From the NCBI GenBank assembly GCA_947259885.1, contig CAMYNW010000023.1, positions 1 through 64,000 of the forward strand: a DNA stretch of 64,000 nt. The letters run 5' to 3'. The stretch comes from an uncultured Gammaproteobacteria bacterium (GTDB lineage Bacteria > Pseudomonadota > Gammaproteobacteria > Arenicellales > Poriferihabitantaceae). The notes below the pieces were generated by a model, which worked only from the letters and a program-made list of their open reading frames with translations, had not been told where the DNA came from and did no database searches. The translations under genes and the position numbers were made by a program. This document shows, piece by piece, positions 27,286 to 35,589 of this stretch. Within the stretch, counting starts at the first letter, position 1. Each line of letters starts with the position of its first letter.

Positions 27286-27864
27286 CTATATGACGATACC
27301 GTGGCCGTGACCGACCATACACAGTAGCATTGGAATCGAAAGCACGGTGTTAGTGCGGGACGCCAAAAGCGCGACGTTCTTTGCTTTTGCAATCTCATCC
27401 TCTGAAGCGTCGACCATTCCCAGAACTTTTTTCTGGTTGGGCCATATTAAAACCCAGACATTGAACAGCATGATTGTTCCCAGCCAAGCGCCGATACCAA
27501 TGATGGTTACACCATTTGTCGCGAAAAAATTTGCAGCAAATCCTCCCACGTAGGAGAGCGCCCCTGCGCCCGTCAACCAAGTAGCTAATGCCCCCCATCG
27601 AAACCAAAATAGCGCTTTCGGTGCGACGTACTTGGATATGCCGGCTCCGCCTGGTCCGCCGCTATCCGCCGCAGCCTCTGCGAGTGCGGGCACCTGGACG
27701 AAATTAAAATAGTAAAGCAAACCGATCCAGATCACGCCAGCGATCACATGTAGCCAGACGATAATGGACCAGCTTGGAGCACCTAGGTTTGCGAGCAGCA
27801 GCAATATCGCCGCCAGGACAAATCCGGTAATAATAGTGCCTGATACGCTTCTTAAAGGGTTCAT
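27286..27864 (-). CDS. urate hydroxylase PuuD-like membrane protein
   Basis: 192 residues with about five membrane helices. The HVIAGVIWIGLLYYFNFVQVP segment, FRWGALATWLTGAGAL and the late RTNTVLSIPMLLCMVGHGH match the membrane domain of the PuuD family (PF06181). Full urate hydroxylases carry an additional C-terminal cytochrome c domain, which is missing, so this is the stand-alone membrane domain found in many marine bacteria and its activity is uncertain. No purine genes are nearby. Confidence 0.8.
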   Translation of the reverse strand: MNPLRSVSGTIITGFVLAAILLLLANLGAPSWSIIVWLHVIAGVIWIGLLYYFNFVQVPALAEAAADSGGPGGAGISKYVAPKALFWFRWGALATWLTGAGALSYVGGFAANFFATNGVTIIGIGAWLGTIMLFNVWVLIWPNQKKVLGMVDASEDEIAKAKNVALLASRTNTVLSIPMLLCMVGHGHGIVI

Positions 27865-28016
27865 GATATTGTTGGTTCTCCTGGAAACGGTTTGATTGGA
27901 GGGGTCTGAAATAACCCCTGAAATAGTGTAAATATAGCGGAATAGCTCCGCCGGTTTGTTAAAAGAATAAGGCTGGAGGTTGCAGATTGCAATACTTGCT
28001 GTGGACTCAGGTGCGC

Positions 28017-28949
28017 CTAATATCCTCTTGATAGATCCGCTAAATGGGTCAAAGGCTTGCCCTCACGGTGCCTCTGGATATTATCTGCAACATGATGGGC
28101 ACTTGTCACCGGCAAGGTGATGCTGGCCACGTGGGGGGTTATTGTGACTGCTGGATGTTTCCAGTATGGGCTTTGAGGAGGAAGTGGTTCTTGGTTGAAC
28201 ACATCCAGTGCGGCAGCTGCGACCTGACCCTGATCTAGCGCCGCGAGTAGGTCCTGATCCCTGACCAATGGTCCGCGCCCGGCGTTGATCACAAAGGCCC
28301 CGCGCGGAAGTTGCTGAAGCAATGTTTGGTTAACAATACCGTGTGTGGCGTCCGTGAGCGGCAGAAGAATCACCAGAAACTCAGTCTTCTGCAAAAATAT
28401 ACCAAGCTGATTCTGGCCGACGTATGAAGTTACCCCCCGAACCTGTTTTTCGGTGCGACTCCAGCCGATCACATTAAACTTTAGTCTGCGCAAAGCGGCT
28501 GCCGCGGCACTTCCTAAAACGCCTAGCCCTAGTATGCCTGCCGTGCGGCCCCAAGCGGATTGCTGAACGCGCGGTTTCCAGATCTGATTAGCCTGGTCGC
28601 GCTCGTATACCGGCATTTCGCGGTGAAATCTCAGAACGTTATAGACGATGTATTCGACCATGCCAGCGGTAAGCGAATCTTCAACCATGCGCACCACCGG
28701 AATGCCAGCGGGAACCAGGCCTTCGCCCTTAAGGTGGTCGACACCCGCACCCACCGAAAAAATGACCTCGAGATTAGGCAAACTTGCCAGTGCCCCAGGC
28801 TCCGGCTGCCAAACCAAGGCATACTTCACGGTCTCACAGTGTTGGGCCATGTCATCCCAGGGAATGGCCTGAATATCGTGTTTGCGAAATTCGTCCTCCC
28901 ATTCGCTGAAACGGTCAAAATCAGATTTGACCAGGATGACATCTGACAT
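28017..28949 (-). CDS. ghrA: glyoxylate/hydroxypyruvate reductase A
   Basis: 310 residues, GhrA length. It reduces glyoxylate to glycolate and hydroxypyruvate to glycerate with NAD(P)H. The nucleotide-binding loop is GILGLGVLGSAAA, followed by VIGWSRT, an Arg/Ser pattern that suggests NADPH. Catalytic Arg is in NAGRGPLV, Glu in NQEPLP and His in TPHVAS. The aminotransferase of the same pathway lies downstream on the same strand, beyond three unrelated genes. Confidence 0.93.
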   Translation of the reverse strand: MSDVILVKSDFDRFSEWEDEFRKHDIQAIPWDDMAQHCETVKYALVWQPEPGALASLPNLEVIFSVGAGVDHLKGEGLVPAGIPVVRMVEDSLTAGMVEYIVYNVLRFHREMPVYERDQANQIWKPRVQQSAWGRTAGILGLGVLGSAAAAALRRLKFNVIGWSRTEKQVRGVTSYVGQNQLGIFLQKTEFLVILLPLTDATHGIVNQTLLQQLPRGAFVINAGRGPLVRDQDLLAALDQGQVAAAALDVFNQEPLPPQSPYWKHPAVTITPHVASITLPVTSAHHVADNIQRHREGKPLTHLADLSRGY

Positions 28950-29002
28950 GGGGAAATTCGATAGACGGAAAATTGATTTCAGGTATTGTAATGTGACCTG
29001 GG

Positions 29003-29614
29003 ATGCGACTCAATTTGTTAAACTTTCACAGCCGCTGGCGTAATCTCCGAATCAAATTGATAAACTCTCGGTCCGCCAGCATCCGACTCGACCAGTACTC
29101 TCTAAAGTTCTCTAACCCACAGCAACCAGTGAAGCAAAACAGCACCGAATTCAATATTAAACCGAACGCAGGGTTCGATCGTGGCAACTGGAAATGGTTG
29201 CTGGCGATTTTGATCATCGTCAGCATGACTATCGCGCTCCGCTTTGCTTGGCTTGGATTCTGGATGATTCTACCGTTTACTCTATTGGAGCTTGGAATCC
29301 TGATCACATTAATGGAGTTGGTTAAGCGGCGAGGGAGTTATATTGAGAGAGTGCGGATCAATGAAGGCGCGGTAGAGATCTACCACCTGCAGCCCGGTAA
29401 AAACAAAGACTGGGTGTTTCCACTTTACTGGACCCGGGTACATTTAAAAAAACCCACCCACCAATGGTATCCACACAAACTTCTGCTCGGTGCCTCAGGG
29501 GTATGGGTCGAAATCGGGCACTGTCTGACTGAAGAAGAGCGACTGCGCTTGGCCGATGCGATAAGTAAAGAAATCGACAGATTTAAGGCGGTGGCGGGGC
29601 CAGATAATGCTTGA
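29003..29614 (+). CDS. DUF2244 membrane protein
   Basis: 203 residues. Family match covers about residues 45-195: a short N-terminal strand (NIKPNAGFD), two membrane helices (about 57-75 and 78-98), then a soluble domain with YIERVRINEGAVEIYHL and KLLLGASGVWVEIGHCLT. DUF2244 genes are commonly found with cytochrome oxidase genes in Proteobacteria, as here. The first 42 residues are unlike the family, so GTG 29129 may be the true start. Its end overlaps cyoE by 8 bases. Confidence 0.82.
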   Translation: MRLNLLNFHSRWRNLRIKLINSRSASIRLDQYSLKFSNPQQPVKQNSTEFNIKPNAGFDRGNWKWLLAILIIVSMTIALRFAWLGFWMILPFTLLELGILITLMELVKRRGSYIERVRINEGAVEIYHLQPGKNKDWVFPLYWTRVHLKKPTHQWYPHKLLLGASGVWVEIGHCLTEEERLRLADAISKEIDRFKAVAGPDNA

Positions 29615-30515
29615 GTTGGCGGCGACTCGGATCAACTGGCGCGATTATCTCGAGCTATGCAAACCCAAGGTGGTCGCATTGATTCTGTTTACCGCGGCGG
29701 TGGGGATGTTTTTATCAACAGAAGGCTGGGTCCCTTTTAACGCCTGGTTTTGGGGCCTGATTGGAATAGGGTTGGCAGCATCCGCTGGAGCTGCACTGAA
29801 TCATTGGGTGGATCAGGAAATCGATGCCAGAATGGAGCGCACTCAGGCTAGACCGCTGCCCCAGGGCAACATTGGTGCTTACAACGCGGTGGTGTTTGCC
29901 CTCAGCTTGGCAGCCTTTTCGATGCTGATCTTGGTAGTCTTTGTGAATACGCTGACCGCTGCCCTTACCTTGGCCTCAATGGTTGGCTACGCGGTGATTT
30001 ACACCATGTTCCTTAAGCGCACCACGCCGCAGAACATTGTGCTCGGTGGGGCGGCCGGCGCCGCACCGCCGGTGCTGGGCTGGACCGCGGTGACTGGTGA
30101 ACTGCACAGCGAAGCGCTGCTGCTGTTCTTGATCATTTTTATATGGACGCCCCCGCATTTTTGGGCCCTGGCGATCAAGCGCCGAGACGACTATGCGCGA
30201 GCTGAGGTGCCAATGTTGCCAGTGACTCATGGTATAGCGCTGACCAAGCTGCATGTGCTGCTTTACACCATACTCTTAGTGATTATCACCATGATGCCCT
30301 TTGTGGTCAGAATGAGTGGCACGATTTACCTCGCGGGGGCTGTCGCTCTGGGAATAGGGTTTGTCTACTACGCCCTCAAGCTTTACCGCGCAGAAGGTGA
30401 TCAGTTTGCCATGAAGACGTTTGGATATTCAATCTTTTATCTGAGCGCTCTATTCGCATTCCTGCTGTTGGATCACTATGCAAGAATTGCGATCCGCGCC
30501 TGGTTTTTAAATTAA
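29607..30515 (+). CDS. cyoE: protoheme IX farnesyltransferase (heme O synthase)
   Basis: 302 residues with 8-9 membrane helices. It farnesylates heme B to heme O, the precursor of heme A for the aa3 oxidase encoded next door. UbiA-family signature NHWVDQEIDARMERTQ with RPLPQG binds the prenyl diphosphate and Mg2+; the second aspartate region is KRRDDYARAEVPMLP. The start lies inside the end of the DUF2244 gene, suggesting coupling. In many relatives this gene follows ctaA downstream of coxC; here it is upstream of coxB. Confidence 0.95.
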   Translation: MLELAATRINWRDYLELCKPKVVALILFTAAVGMFLSTEGWVPFNAWFWGLIGIGLAASAGAALNHWVDQEIDARMERTQARPLPQGNIGAYNAVVFALSLAAFSMLILVVFVNTLTAALTLASMVGYAVIYTMFLKRTTPQNIVLGGAAGAAPPVLGWTAVTGELHSEALLLFLIIFIWTPPHFWALAIKRRDDYARAEVPMLPVTHGIALTKLHVLLYTILLVIITMMPFVVRMSGTIYLAGAVALGIGFVYYALKLYRAEGDQFAMKTFGYSIFYLSALFAFLLLDHYARIAIRAWFLN

Positions 30516-30526
30516 ATCAATGTGAT

Positions 30527-30796
30527 ATGGGTGAGAATATCAAGCCGGGGAAAAATGGGCCTGGGGATCAGAGCGGCCCTGAACAAGATCCCGAGCAGGC
30601 GGTGACTCTTTTAAGTGTGATTGCTAGCGTATTTGCTTCGTTTTTCGGGGTGCAAAAGGACAAAAACCGCCGGCGCGACTTTGAAAGCGGGAAATTCTGG
30701 CATTTCTTCGCAGCAGGACTGCTGTTTGTGCTGGTTTTTCTGCTCGCTGTTTGGGGCGCGGTAAAGTACATGCTGGCCACTACTCCGACCGGCTAG
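30527..30796 (+). CDS. DUF2970 small membrane protein
   Basis: 89 residues. The first 25 are disordered and Gly/Pro/Gln-rich. Then LLSVIASVFASFFGVQKDKNRRRDFESGK and a single membrane helix (about 61-84) make the DUF2970 pattern exactly. The family is found beside cytochrome c oxidase genes in gammaproteobacteria and is of unknown, probably assembly-related, role. It is 11 bases after cyoE. Confidence 0.85.
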   Translation: MGENIKPGKNGPGDQSGPEQDPEQAVTLLSVIASVFASFFGVQKDKNRRRDFESGKFWHFFAAGLLFVLVFLLAVWGAVKYMLATTPTG

Positions 30797-31100
30797 CAGA
30801 GTATGGCGTGGGGTGTATCAAAAGTGCTGGTCATGGGCAGATTCTGTATAAAGGTGCACGAATAAACAAAATTAATCAGTTACGCCCGATGTCTTATGTA
30901 TTGATGAGATTATTGTCGCTATAATCGCCCACTGATTCATTTTGCCGGAACGGGACTGCCAAAAACCAGGGTGATCGGCCCATGAATGGCCGCCGTGGAG
31001 TGGTGACGAGGATAATAGAATCTGCTGCATAACTTCTACTACGGCAAGCTCAGCGGATTTACACAGATTTAGAAATCTATTTTCAGAGGTTGTTTTTCAA
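30797..31100 (+). promoter_or_regulatory. coxB upstream region with a candidate promoter
   Basis: 304 bases with no gene. A perfect TATAAT lies at 30920-30925 (context GTCGCTATAATCGCCC); the -35 position has no good match, so the promoter would need an activator or is weak. If used, the coxB leader would be about 170 bases. A ribosome site (AGAGG) lies about 11 bases before the coxB ATG. Nothing else was recognised. Confidence 0.4.
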
Positions 31101-31982
31101 ATGAGTACAAGTAACCGTTTTTCAGCCGCTGTCTTTGTAATAGCGTCGTTGATGTCGATACCTGCGCTGGCCGACTGGGAGCTGAATATGCCCAAGGGCG
31201 TGACAGACATCAGCCATAAGGTCTATGACATGCATATGCTTGCATTCTGGATTATGTGCGTTGTGGCGGTCGTAGTCTTTGGCGCAATGTTCATCAGCAT
31301 TCTGAATCACCGCAAATCCAAGGGCGCTAAAGCCGCTGATTTCCACGAGAGTGTGGCGGTGGAAGTGGTGTGGACGATCGTCCCTTTTATCATTCTGATC
31401 GTTCTGGCTTTGCCTGCAGCGCGCACCTTGATTGCTCAAGAGGATGATAGCAATGCGGAGCTGACGGTCAAGATCACGGGCTATCAGTGGAAGTGGCAAT
31501 ACGAATACCCCGATTCGGGTGTGAGTTTTTTCAGCAGCCTGGCCGAAGAAAGTCGGAATGCCCGGCGTTTAGATTCCGGCATCGATCCAAACTCGGTAGA
31601 AAATTATCTGCTTGACGTGGATAAGCCGTTGGTGATCCCTGTTGATACCAAGGTGAGGCTGTTGCTTACTGCAAACGACGTTATTCATTCCTGGTGGATG
31701 CCTGAATTTGCGATAAAGAAGGACGCGATTCCAGGGTTTATCAATACCATGTGGACCAAGGTGAATGAAACAGGCACCTACCGGGGTCAGTGCACGGAAT
31801 TGTGCGGGCGTGACCATGGCTTTATGCCGGTGGTTGTTAAGGTGGTTGAACAAGCGGAATTCAACCAGTGGTTAGCAGCCCAGGTTGAAGCTCAGAATGA
31901 ACAAAAGCAACTAGCCGAAGCCCCCCAGGATACGGCCGAAGACGCTGAAAAGGCGCCCGTAAAAGTGATGGCGGCCAACTGA
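31101..31982 (+). CDS. coxB: cytochrome c oxidase subunit II
   Basis: 293 residues with a signal peptide (cleavage after ALA, residue 24), two membrane helices (about 47-70 and 90-110) and a periplasmic CuA domain. CuA ligands are visible in VIHSWWMPEF and GQCTELCGRDHGFMPVVV (two Cys, His, Met, Glu). It receives electrons from cytochrome c and passes them to subunit I. No fused cytochrome c domain. The last 30 residues are acidic and Ala/Glu-rich. First gene of the structural oxidase cluster. Confidence 0.96.
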   Translation: MSTSNRFSAAVFVIASLMSIPALADWELNMPKGVTDISHKVYDMHMLAFWIMCVVAVVVFGAMFISILNHRKSKGAKAADFHESVAVEVVWTIVPFIILIVLALPAARTLIAQEDDSNAELTVKITGYQWKWQYEYPDSGVSFFSSLAEESRNARRLDSGIDPNSVENYLLDVDKPLVIPVDTKVRLLLTANDVIHSWWMPEFAIKKDAIPGFINTMWTKVNETGTYRGQCTELCGRDHGFMPVVVKVVEQAEFNQWLAAQVEAQNEQKQLAEAPQDTAEDAEKAPVKVMAAN

Positions 31983-32034
31983 TCCAGCCCACTGATTTGA
32001 ACAGATAGACTATATTTATTTTGAGGAAAAAAAG

Positions 32035-33612
32035 ATGAACGCAGCTGTAGCAGAAACCGATCATCACGACCACGGTCCGGCTCCCGGGTTAATGCGCTGG
32101 GTCACTACCACTAACCACAAAGATATTGGAACTCTCTATTTGTGGTTTTCATTGATCATGTTTTTCATTGGAGGCGCCATGGCGCTTGTGATCCGCTCTG
32201 AATTATTTCAGCCCGGACTGCAAATCGTCGATCCACAGTTCTTCAACTCGATGACCACCATGCACGCTCTGGTGATGATCTTCGGTGTGGTCATGCCGGC
32301 ATTCGTTGGTCTTGCCAACTGGATGTTACCGATGATGGTTGGTGCCCCGGATATGGCGCTGCCTAGAATGAACAACTGGAGTTTCTGGATCCTGCCTTTT
32401 GGATTCGGCATGATGCTTTCAACACTTTTTATGCCGGGCGGCGCTCCTGCTTCAGGCTGGACGCTGTATCCCCCTCTCTCGTTGCAGGGTGGCATGGCCT
32501 TTCCATTCCTGATTTTCTCCATCCACCTGCTTGGGATTTCTTCGATAATGGGCGCGATTAATATTGTCGCCACGATTCAGAACTTGCGGGCGCCAGGCAT
32601 GACATTTATGAAAATGCCGCTGTTTGTCTGGACCTGGTTCATTACCGCTTATCTATTGGTTGCGGTAATGCCGGTGTTAGCGGGCGCTGTCACCATGCTG
32701 CTTACTGATAAGTTCTTCGGCACTGCCTTTTTTACTGCGGGTGGTGGTGGCGACCCTGTCATGTACCAGCATATTTTCTGGTTTTTTGGCCACCCTGAGG
32801 TCTATATCCTGATCCTGCCGTCGTTTGGTGTGGTCTCCGAAATTATTCCGACCTTCGCGCGCAAGCATCTATTCGGATACTCCTCCATGGTATACGCCAC
32901 GGCCTCCATCGCCTTCCTGTCATTCATCGTGTGGGCACACCATATGTTTACCGTCGGTATGCCACTGTCCGGAGAGCTGTTCTTCATGTTTGCAACCATG
33001 TTGATCGCTGTACCGACTGGGGTCAAAGTGTTTAACTGGGTTGCGACGATGTGGCGTGGCGCAATGACTTTTGAAACGCCGATGCTGTTTGCTATTGGCT
33101 TCGTAGTGATGTTCTCCATTGGGGGCTTCTCTGGCGTCATGCTGGCTCTGGCACCGGTGGATTTCCAATACCATGACACCTACTTCGTTGTGGCCCACTT
33201 CCACTATGTGCTGGTACCGGGCTCTATATTTGCCATTATGGCAGCGGTGTATTACTGGCTGCCAAAGTGGACCGGTAATATGTATGACGAGAAGTGGGGC
33301 AAGATCCATTTCTGGGTATCCACCATTTTCGTCAACCTGTTATTTTTCCCGATGCACTTTGTCGGCCTTGCCGGCATGCCGCGACGGATCCCCGATTACG
33401 CGGTGCAATTTGCAGACTTTAACGCGATTGCGAGTATCGGAGCATTCGGCTTTGGTTTTGCCCAGCTGATATTCGTCTATGTGGTGTTTAAGTGCTTGCG
33501 TGGCGGTGAGAAGGCCACCGATCAGGTATGGGAAGGTGCGCATGGCCTTGAGTGGACTCTGAGTTCACCGCCGCCGTACCACACTTTTACTGACCAACCG
33601 ATTATCAAGTAG
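32035..33612 (+). CDS. ctaD: cytochrome c oxidase subunit I
   Basis: 525 residues, 12 membrane helices. Catalytic subunit of an aa3-type oxidase. TTMHALVMIF carries the low-spin heme ligand; HIFWFFGHPEVYILILP holds the CuB His and the cross-linked His-Tyr pair; the HH pair is in VWAHHMFTVG; HDTYFVVAHFHYVL gives the heme a3 and a ligands. The ESYxxR K-channel and N-D proton-channel type (GHPEVY glutamate present) point to an A-family oxidase. GAGGAAA ribosome site before the ATG. Confidence 0.97.
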   Translation: MNAAVAETDHHDHGPAPGLMRWVTTTNHKDIGTLYLWFSLIMFFIGGAMALVIRSELFQPGLQIVDPQFFNSMTTMHALVMIFGVVMPAFVGLANWMLPMMVGAPDMALPRMNNWSFWILPFGFGMMLSTLFMPGGAPASGWTLYPPLSLQGGMAFPFLIFSIHLLGISSIMGAINIVATIQNLRAPGMTFMKMPLFVWTWFITAYLLVAVMPVLAGAVTMLLTDKFFGTAFFTAGGGGDPVMYQHIFWFFGHPEVYILILPSFGVVSEIIPTFARKHLFGYSSMVYATASIAFLSFIVWAHHMFTVGMPLSGELFFMFATMLIAVPTGVKVFNWVATMWRGAMTFETPMLFAIGFVVMFSIGGFSGVMLALAPVDFQYHDTYFVVAHFHYVLVPGSIFAIMAAVYYWLPKWTGNMYDEKWGKIHFWVSTIFVNLLFFPMHFVGLAGMPRRIPDYAVQFADFNAIASIGAFGFGFAQLIFVYVVFKCLRGGEKATDQVWEGAHGLEWTLSSPPPYHTFTDQPIIK

Positions 33613-33618
33613 TGAAAA

Positions 33619-33650
33619 CGCGGGACCTGAATTTAAGCATCGGTCCCGCG
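33619..33650 (+). other. 9-bp hairpin between ctaD and the next gene
   Basis: Seven bases after the ctaD stop, CGCGGGACC (33619-33627) pairs perfectly with GGTCCCGCG (33642-33650) across a 14-base loop. There is no U tract. It could stabilise the coxB-ctaD part of the transcript against 3' exonucleases or attenuate the genes that follow, giving more subunits I and II than assembly factor. Confidence 0.6.
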
Positions 33651-33672
33651 CACTATTGCAAGCAAAATTCGA

Positions 33673-33771
33673 ATGCAACGAGGCGTAAAAATTACCGCAG
33701 TGATCCTGCTGACCGTGGCTTTAGCTATCTATTTTGGTTTTATTTATCTGGTGGGTAACGCCGGCGGATGA
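33673..33771 (+). CDS. 32-residue single-helix membrane micro-protein
   Basis: An ORF of 32 codons from ATG 33673: a short basic start (MQRGVK), one hydrophobic helix (about residues 7-28, ITAVILLTVALAIYFGFIYL) and a GNAGG tail. Its TGA overlaps the ctaG start as ATGA, indicating translational coupling. Position between ctaD and ctaG matches that of tiny oxidase-associated assembly proteins seen in other proteobacterial cox clusters. Basis: sequence and position; no family recognised with certainty. Confidence 0.6.
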   Translation: MQRGVKITAVILLTVALAIYFGFIYLVGNAGG

Positions 33772-34316
33772 TAGGTGGAATGAATCTGCAAAGCGGTAAA
33801 ATCACATTACCGGTGCTTTTTCTGGTGCCGGTACTGATGTTTGGCTTTGGCTATCTTATGGTGCCGATCTACAACGTGTTGTGTGATATTACCGGGCTCA
33901 ATGGTAAGACTGGCGCAATCAGTATTAGCGAAGCTTCGCAGTTGACTGTGGACGAGGAACGCCTGGTGAAGGTTGAATTTACAGGGAGCCTTAATATGTA
34001 CGCGCCGTGGCAGTTTGCGCCTGAAGTGCCTAGTATGATGGTGCATCCTGGCAAGCAGTACAGCACCACTTACGTCGCCACCAACAAGTTAGCAAAACCC
34101 TTGGTCGGTCAGGCAGTACCGAGCGTTTCGCCCGGACGAGCAGCGAGTTACTTTAATAAGACAGAGTGTTTCTGCTTTGTACAACAGTCGTTTGAGGCGA
34201 AGGAAACCCGCGATATGCCGCTGGTATTTATAGTGGACCCCGAGCTGCCAAAAGATGTGGATACGGTAACGTTGTCATACACCTTTTTTGACGTCACCGA
34301 TAAGCAGATCAATTAG
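33768..34316 (+). CDS. ctaG: cytochrome c oxidase assembly protein CtaG (Cox11)
   Basis: 182 residues with one N-terminal membrane helix (about 13-33) and a periplasmic Ig-like domain. Cox11 delivers copper to CuB of subunit I; its copper motif CFCF is present in KTECFCFVQQSF. YAPWQFAPE and YVATNKLAKPLVGQAVPSVSPGRAASYF are further family blocks. The start overlaps the micro-ORF stop by four bases (ATGA). Confidence 0.95.
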   Translation: MIGGMNLQSGKITLPVLFLVPVLMFGFGYLMVPIYNVLCDITGLNGKTGAISISEASQLTVDEERLVKVEFTGSLNMYAPWQFAPEVPSMMVHPGKQYSTTYVATNKLAKPLVGQAVPSVSPGRAASYFNKTECFCFVQQSFEAKETRDMPLVFIVDPELPKDVDTVTLSYTFFDVTDKQIN

Positions 34317-34353
34317 AACATAACTTAATTTTTTGAAATTAGAGGTTAAATAG

Positions 34354-35220
34354 ATGGCAAGTACTGCTGACAACCATTATTTCGTGCCCCATGGGGCTTA
34401 CTGGCCACTGGTGGGCTCAGTAGGTCTGGCGACGACTACAGGAGGCCTCGCCGTCTATCTTAACGGCACATCCGTGGGGATGACGATCATGTTTGCCGGT
34501 GTGGCGATTCTGGTTGTCATGCTGTTCGGCTGGTTTGGTACCGTGGTCAGGGAAAGTGAGCGCGGCCAATATTCGGCCTGGGAAGACAAATCATTCCGCC
34601 TTGGTATGAGCTGGTTTATTTTTTCCGAGGTGATGTTCTTCGCCGCCTTTTTCGGCGCGCTGTTCTACGCTCGCGTATTTTCTGTGCCGTGGCTATTGGG
34701 GGAAGGTTCTGGTGCCAGCACCCACAGTGTGCTGTGGAGTGCATACAATGAAATCTGGCCGACCAACGGTCCTACCAACATGGGAGAAAGTGACTTTCAT
34801 ATGGGGTGGTGGCCGCTACCTTTCATCAACACTGTAATCCTGCTTACCTCAGGTCTGACCGTGACCATCGCTCACCACGCCGTGATTAAAAACAACCGGA
34901 CGCGATTCATTTGGGGGTTGGCGGCAACCGTCGCGTTGGGATTCTTCTTTGTGTATTTGCAAGCCGTAGAATATCAGCATGCTTACAATGAAGGAATGAC
35001 GCTTTCGAGCGGTATTTATGGCTCGACATTTTTTTTGTTAACTGGATTCCATGGATTTCACGTGACCATGGGCGCCGTTATTCTACTGGTGGTTCTGATT
35101 CGAGCCATATTCGGTCACTTCACACCTTCCCGTCATTTCGCCTTCGAGGCGGCCGCCTGGTATTGGCACTTTGTTGACGTGGTGTGGCTGGGCTTGTTTA
35201 TTTTTGTTTATATTTTATAA
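34354..35220 (+). CDS. coxC: cytochrome c oxidase subunit III
   Basis: 288 residues with seven membrane helices. Subunit III stabilises the catalytic core and turnover. Conserved blocks include HYFVPHGAYWPLVGS at the N-terminus, WFIFSEVMFFAAFFGALFYAR, the GxxxxTxxTGFHGFHVT-like FLLTGFHGFHVTMG and WYWHFVDVVWLGLFIFVYIL at the end. AGAGG ribosome site 12 bases before the ATG. An intrinsic terminator follows 28 bases later. Confidence 0.96.
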   Translation: MASTADNHYFVPHGAYWPLVGSVGLATTTGGLAVYLNGTSVGMTIMFAGVAILVVMLFGWFGTVVRESERGQYSAWEDKSFRLGMSWFIFSEVMFFAAFFGALFYARVFSVPWLLGEGSGASTHSVLWSAYNEIWPTNGPTNMGESDFHMGWWPLPFINTVILLTSGLTVTIAHHAVIKNNRTRFIWGLAATVALGFFFVYLQAVEYQHAYNEGMTLSSGIYGSTFFLLTGFHGFHVTMGAVILLVVLIRAIFGHFTPSRHFAFEAAAWYWHFVDVVWLGLFIFVYIL

Positions 35221-35247
35221 GCCAGGGCAATAAGCCGATGCTTCTTT

Positions 35248-35276
35248 AAAACGCTGCCTTGGGCAGCGTTTTTTTG
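35248..35276 (+). terminator. intrinsic terminator after coxC
   Basis: AAAACGCTGCC pairs with GGCAGCGTTTT (35248-35258 with 35262-35272) with a three-base loop, followed by further T. It is a strong Rho-independent terminator for the cox operon and its leading A run could also serve the leftward DUF2909 transcript. Confidence 0.85.
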
Positions 35277-35305
35277 TTACCAGCCGTTGTTGCTCAGCGG
35301 CACGC

Positions 35306-35518
35306 TTACTGCCCAAAGCCATGGGGTTCAATGATTCCGAGCTTGGATCCGACGAATATCATTATGATCAGGAACAATGAGAGCCCGATCCTCAGCGACA
35401 GAGATTTCACCACTGTGGCAGAGTTGTCAGGACTTTTAATAAGATAATAAAGCGCCGTGAACAGGCTGCCAACAATAAAGATCAGTAAGATGACAATGAG
35501 TAGTTTGAATAGCAACAT
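35306..35518 (-). CDS. DUF2909 twin transmembrane protein
   Basis: 70 residues with two membrane helices (about 3-27 and 41-62) joined by a short loop, LIKSPDNSATVVKSLSLRIGLS, the pattern of the DUF2909 family. These tiny proteins lie in the same position, opposite strand between coxC and SURF1, in Pseudomonas-type cox clusters. Role unknown, assumed linked to oxidase assembly by conserved position. Confidence 0.82.
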   Translation of the reverse strand: MLLFKLLIVILLIFIVGSLFTALYYLIKSPDNSATVVKSLSLRIGLSLFLIIMIFVGSKLGIIEPHGFGQ

Positions 35519-35589
35519 CAGAAGAATTAAATTGTTAACAGTCCGGGCCCGGTTGGCTTCAGAATATTGATGGATCAGGCACGCGCAGC

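Noticed and set aside
27900..27919. AGGGGT/ACCCCT hairpin before the PuuD-like gene
   Set aside because: Six base pairs with an eight-base loop in a short 5' region; plausible as leader structure but without further support.
30955..31000. GGCC-containing hairpin in the coxB leader
   Set aside because: Only four base pairs around a seven-base loop, with no U tract; not distinguishable from chance.
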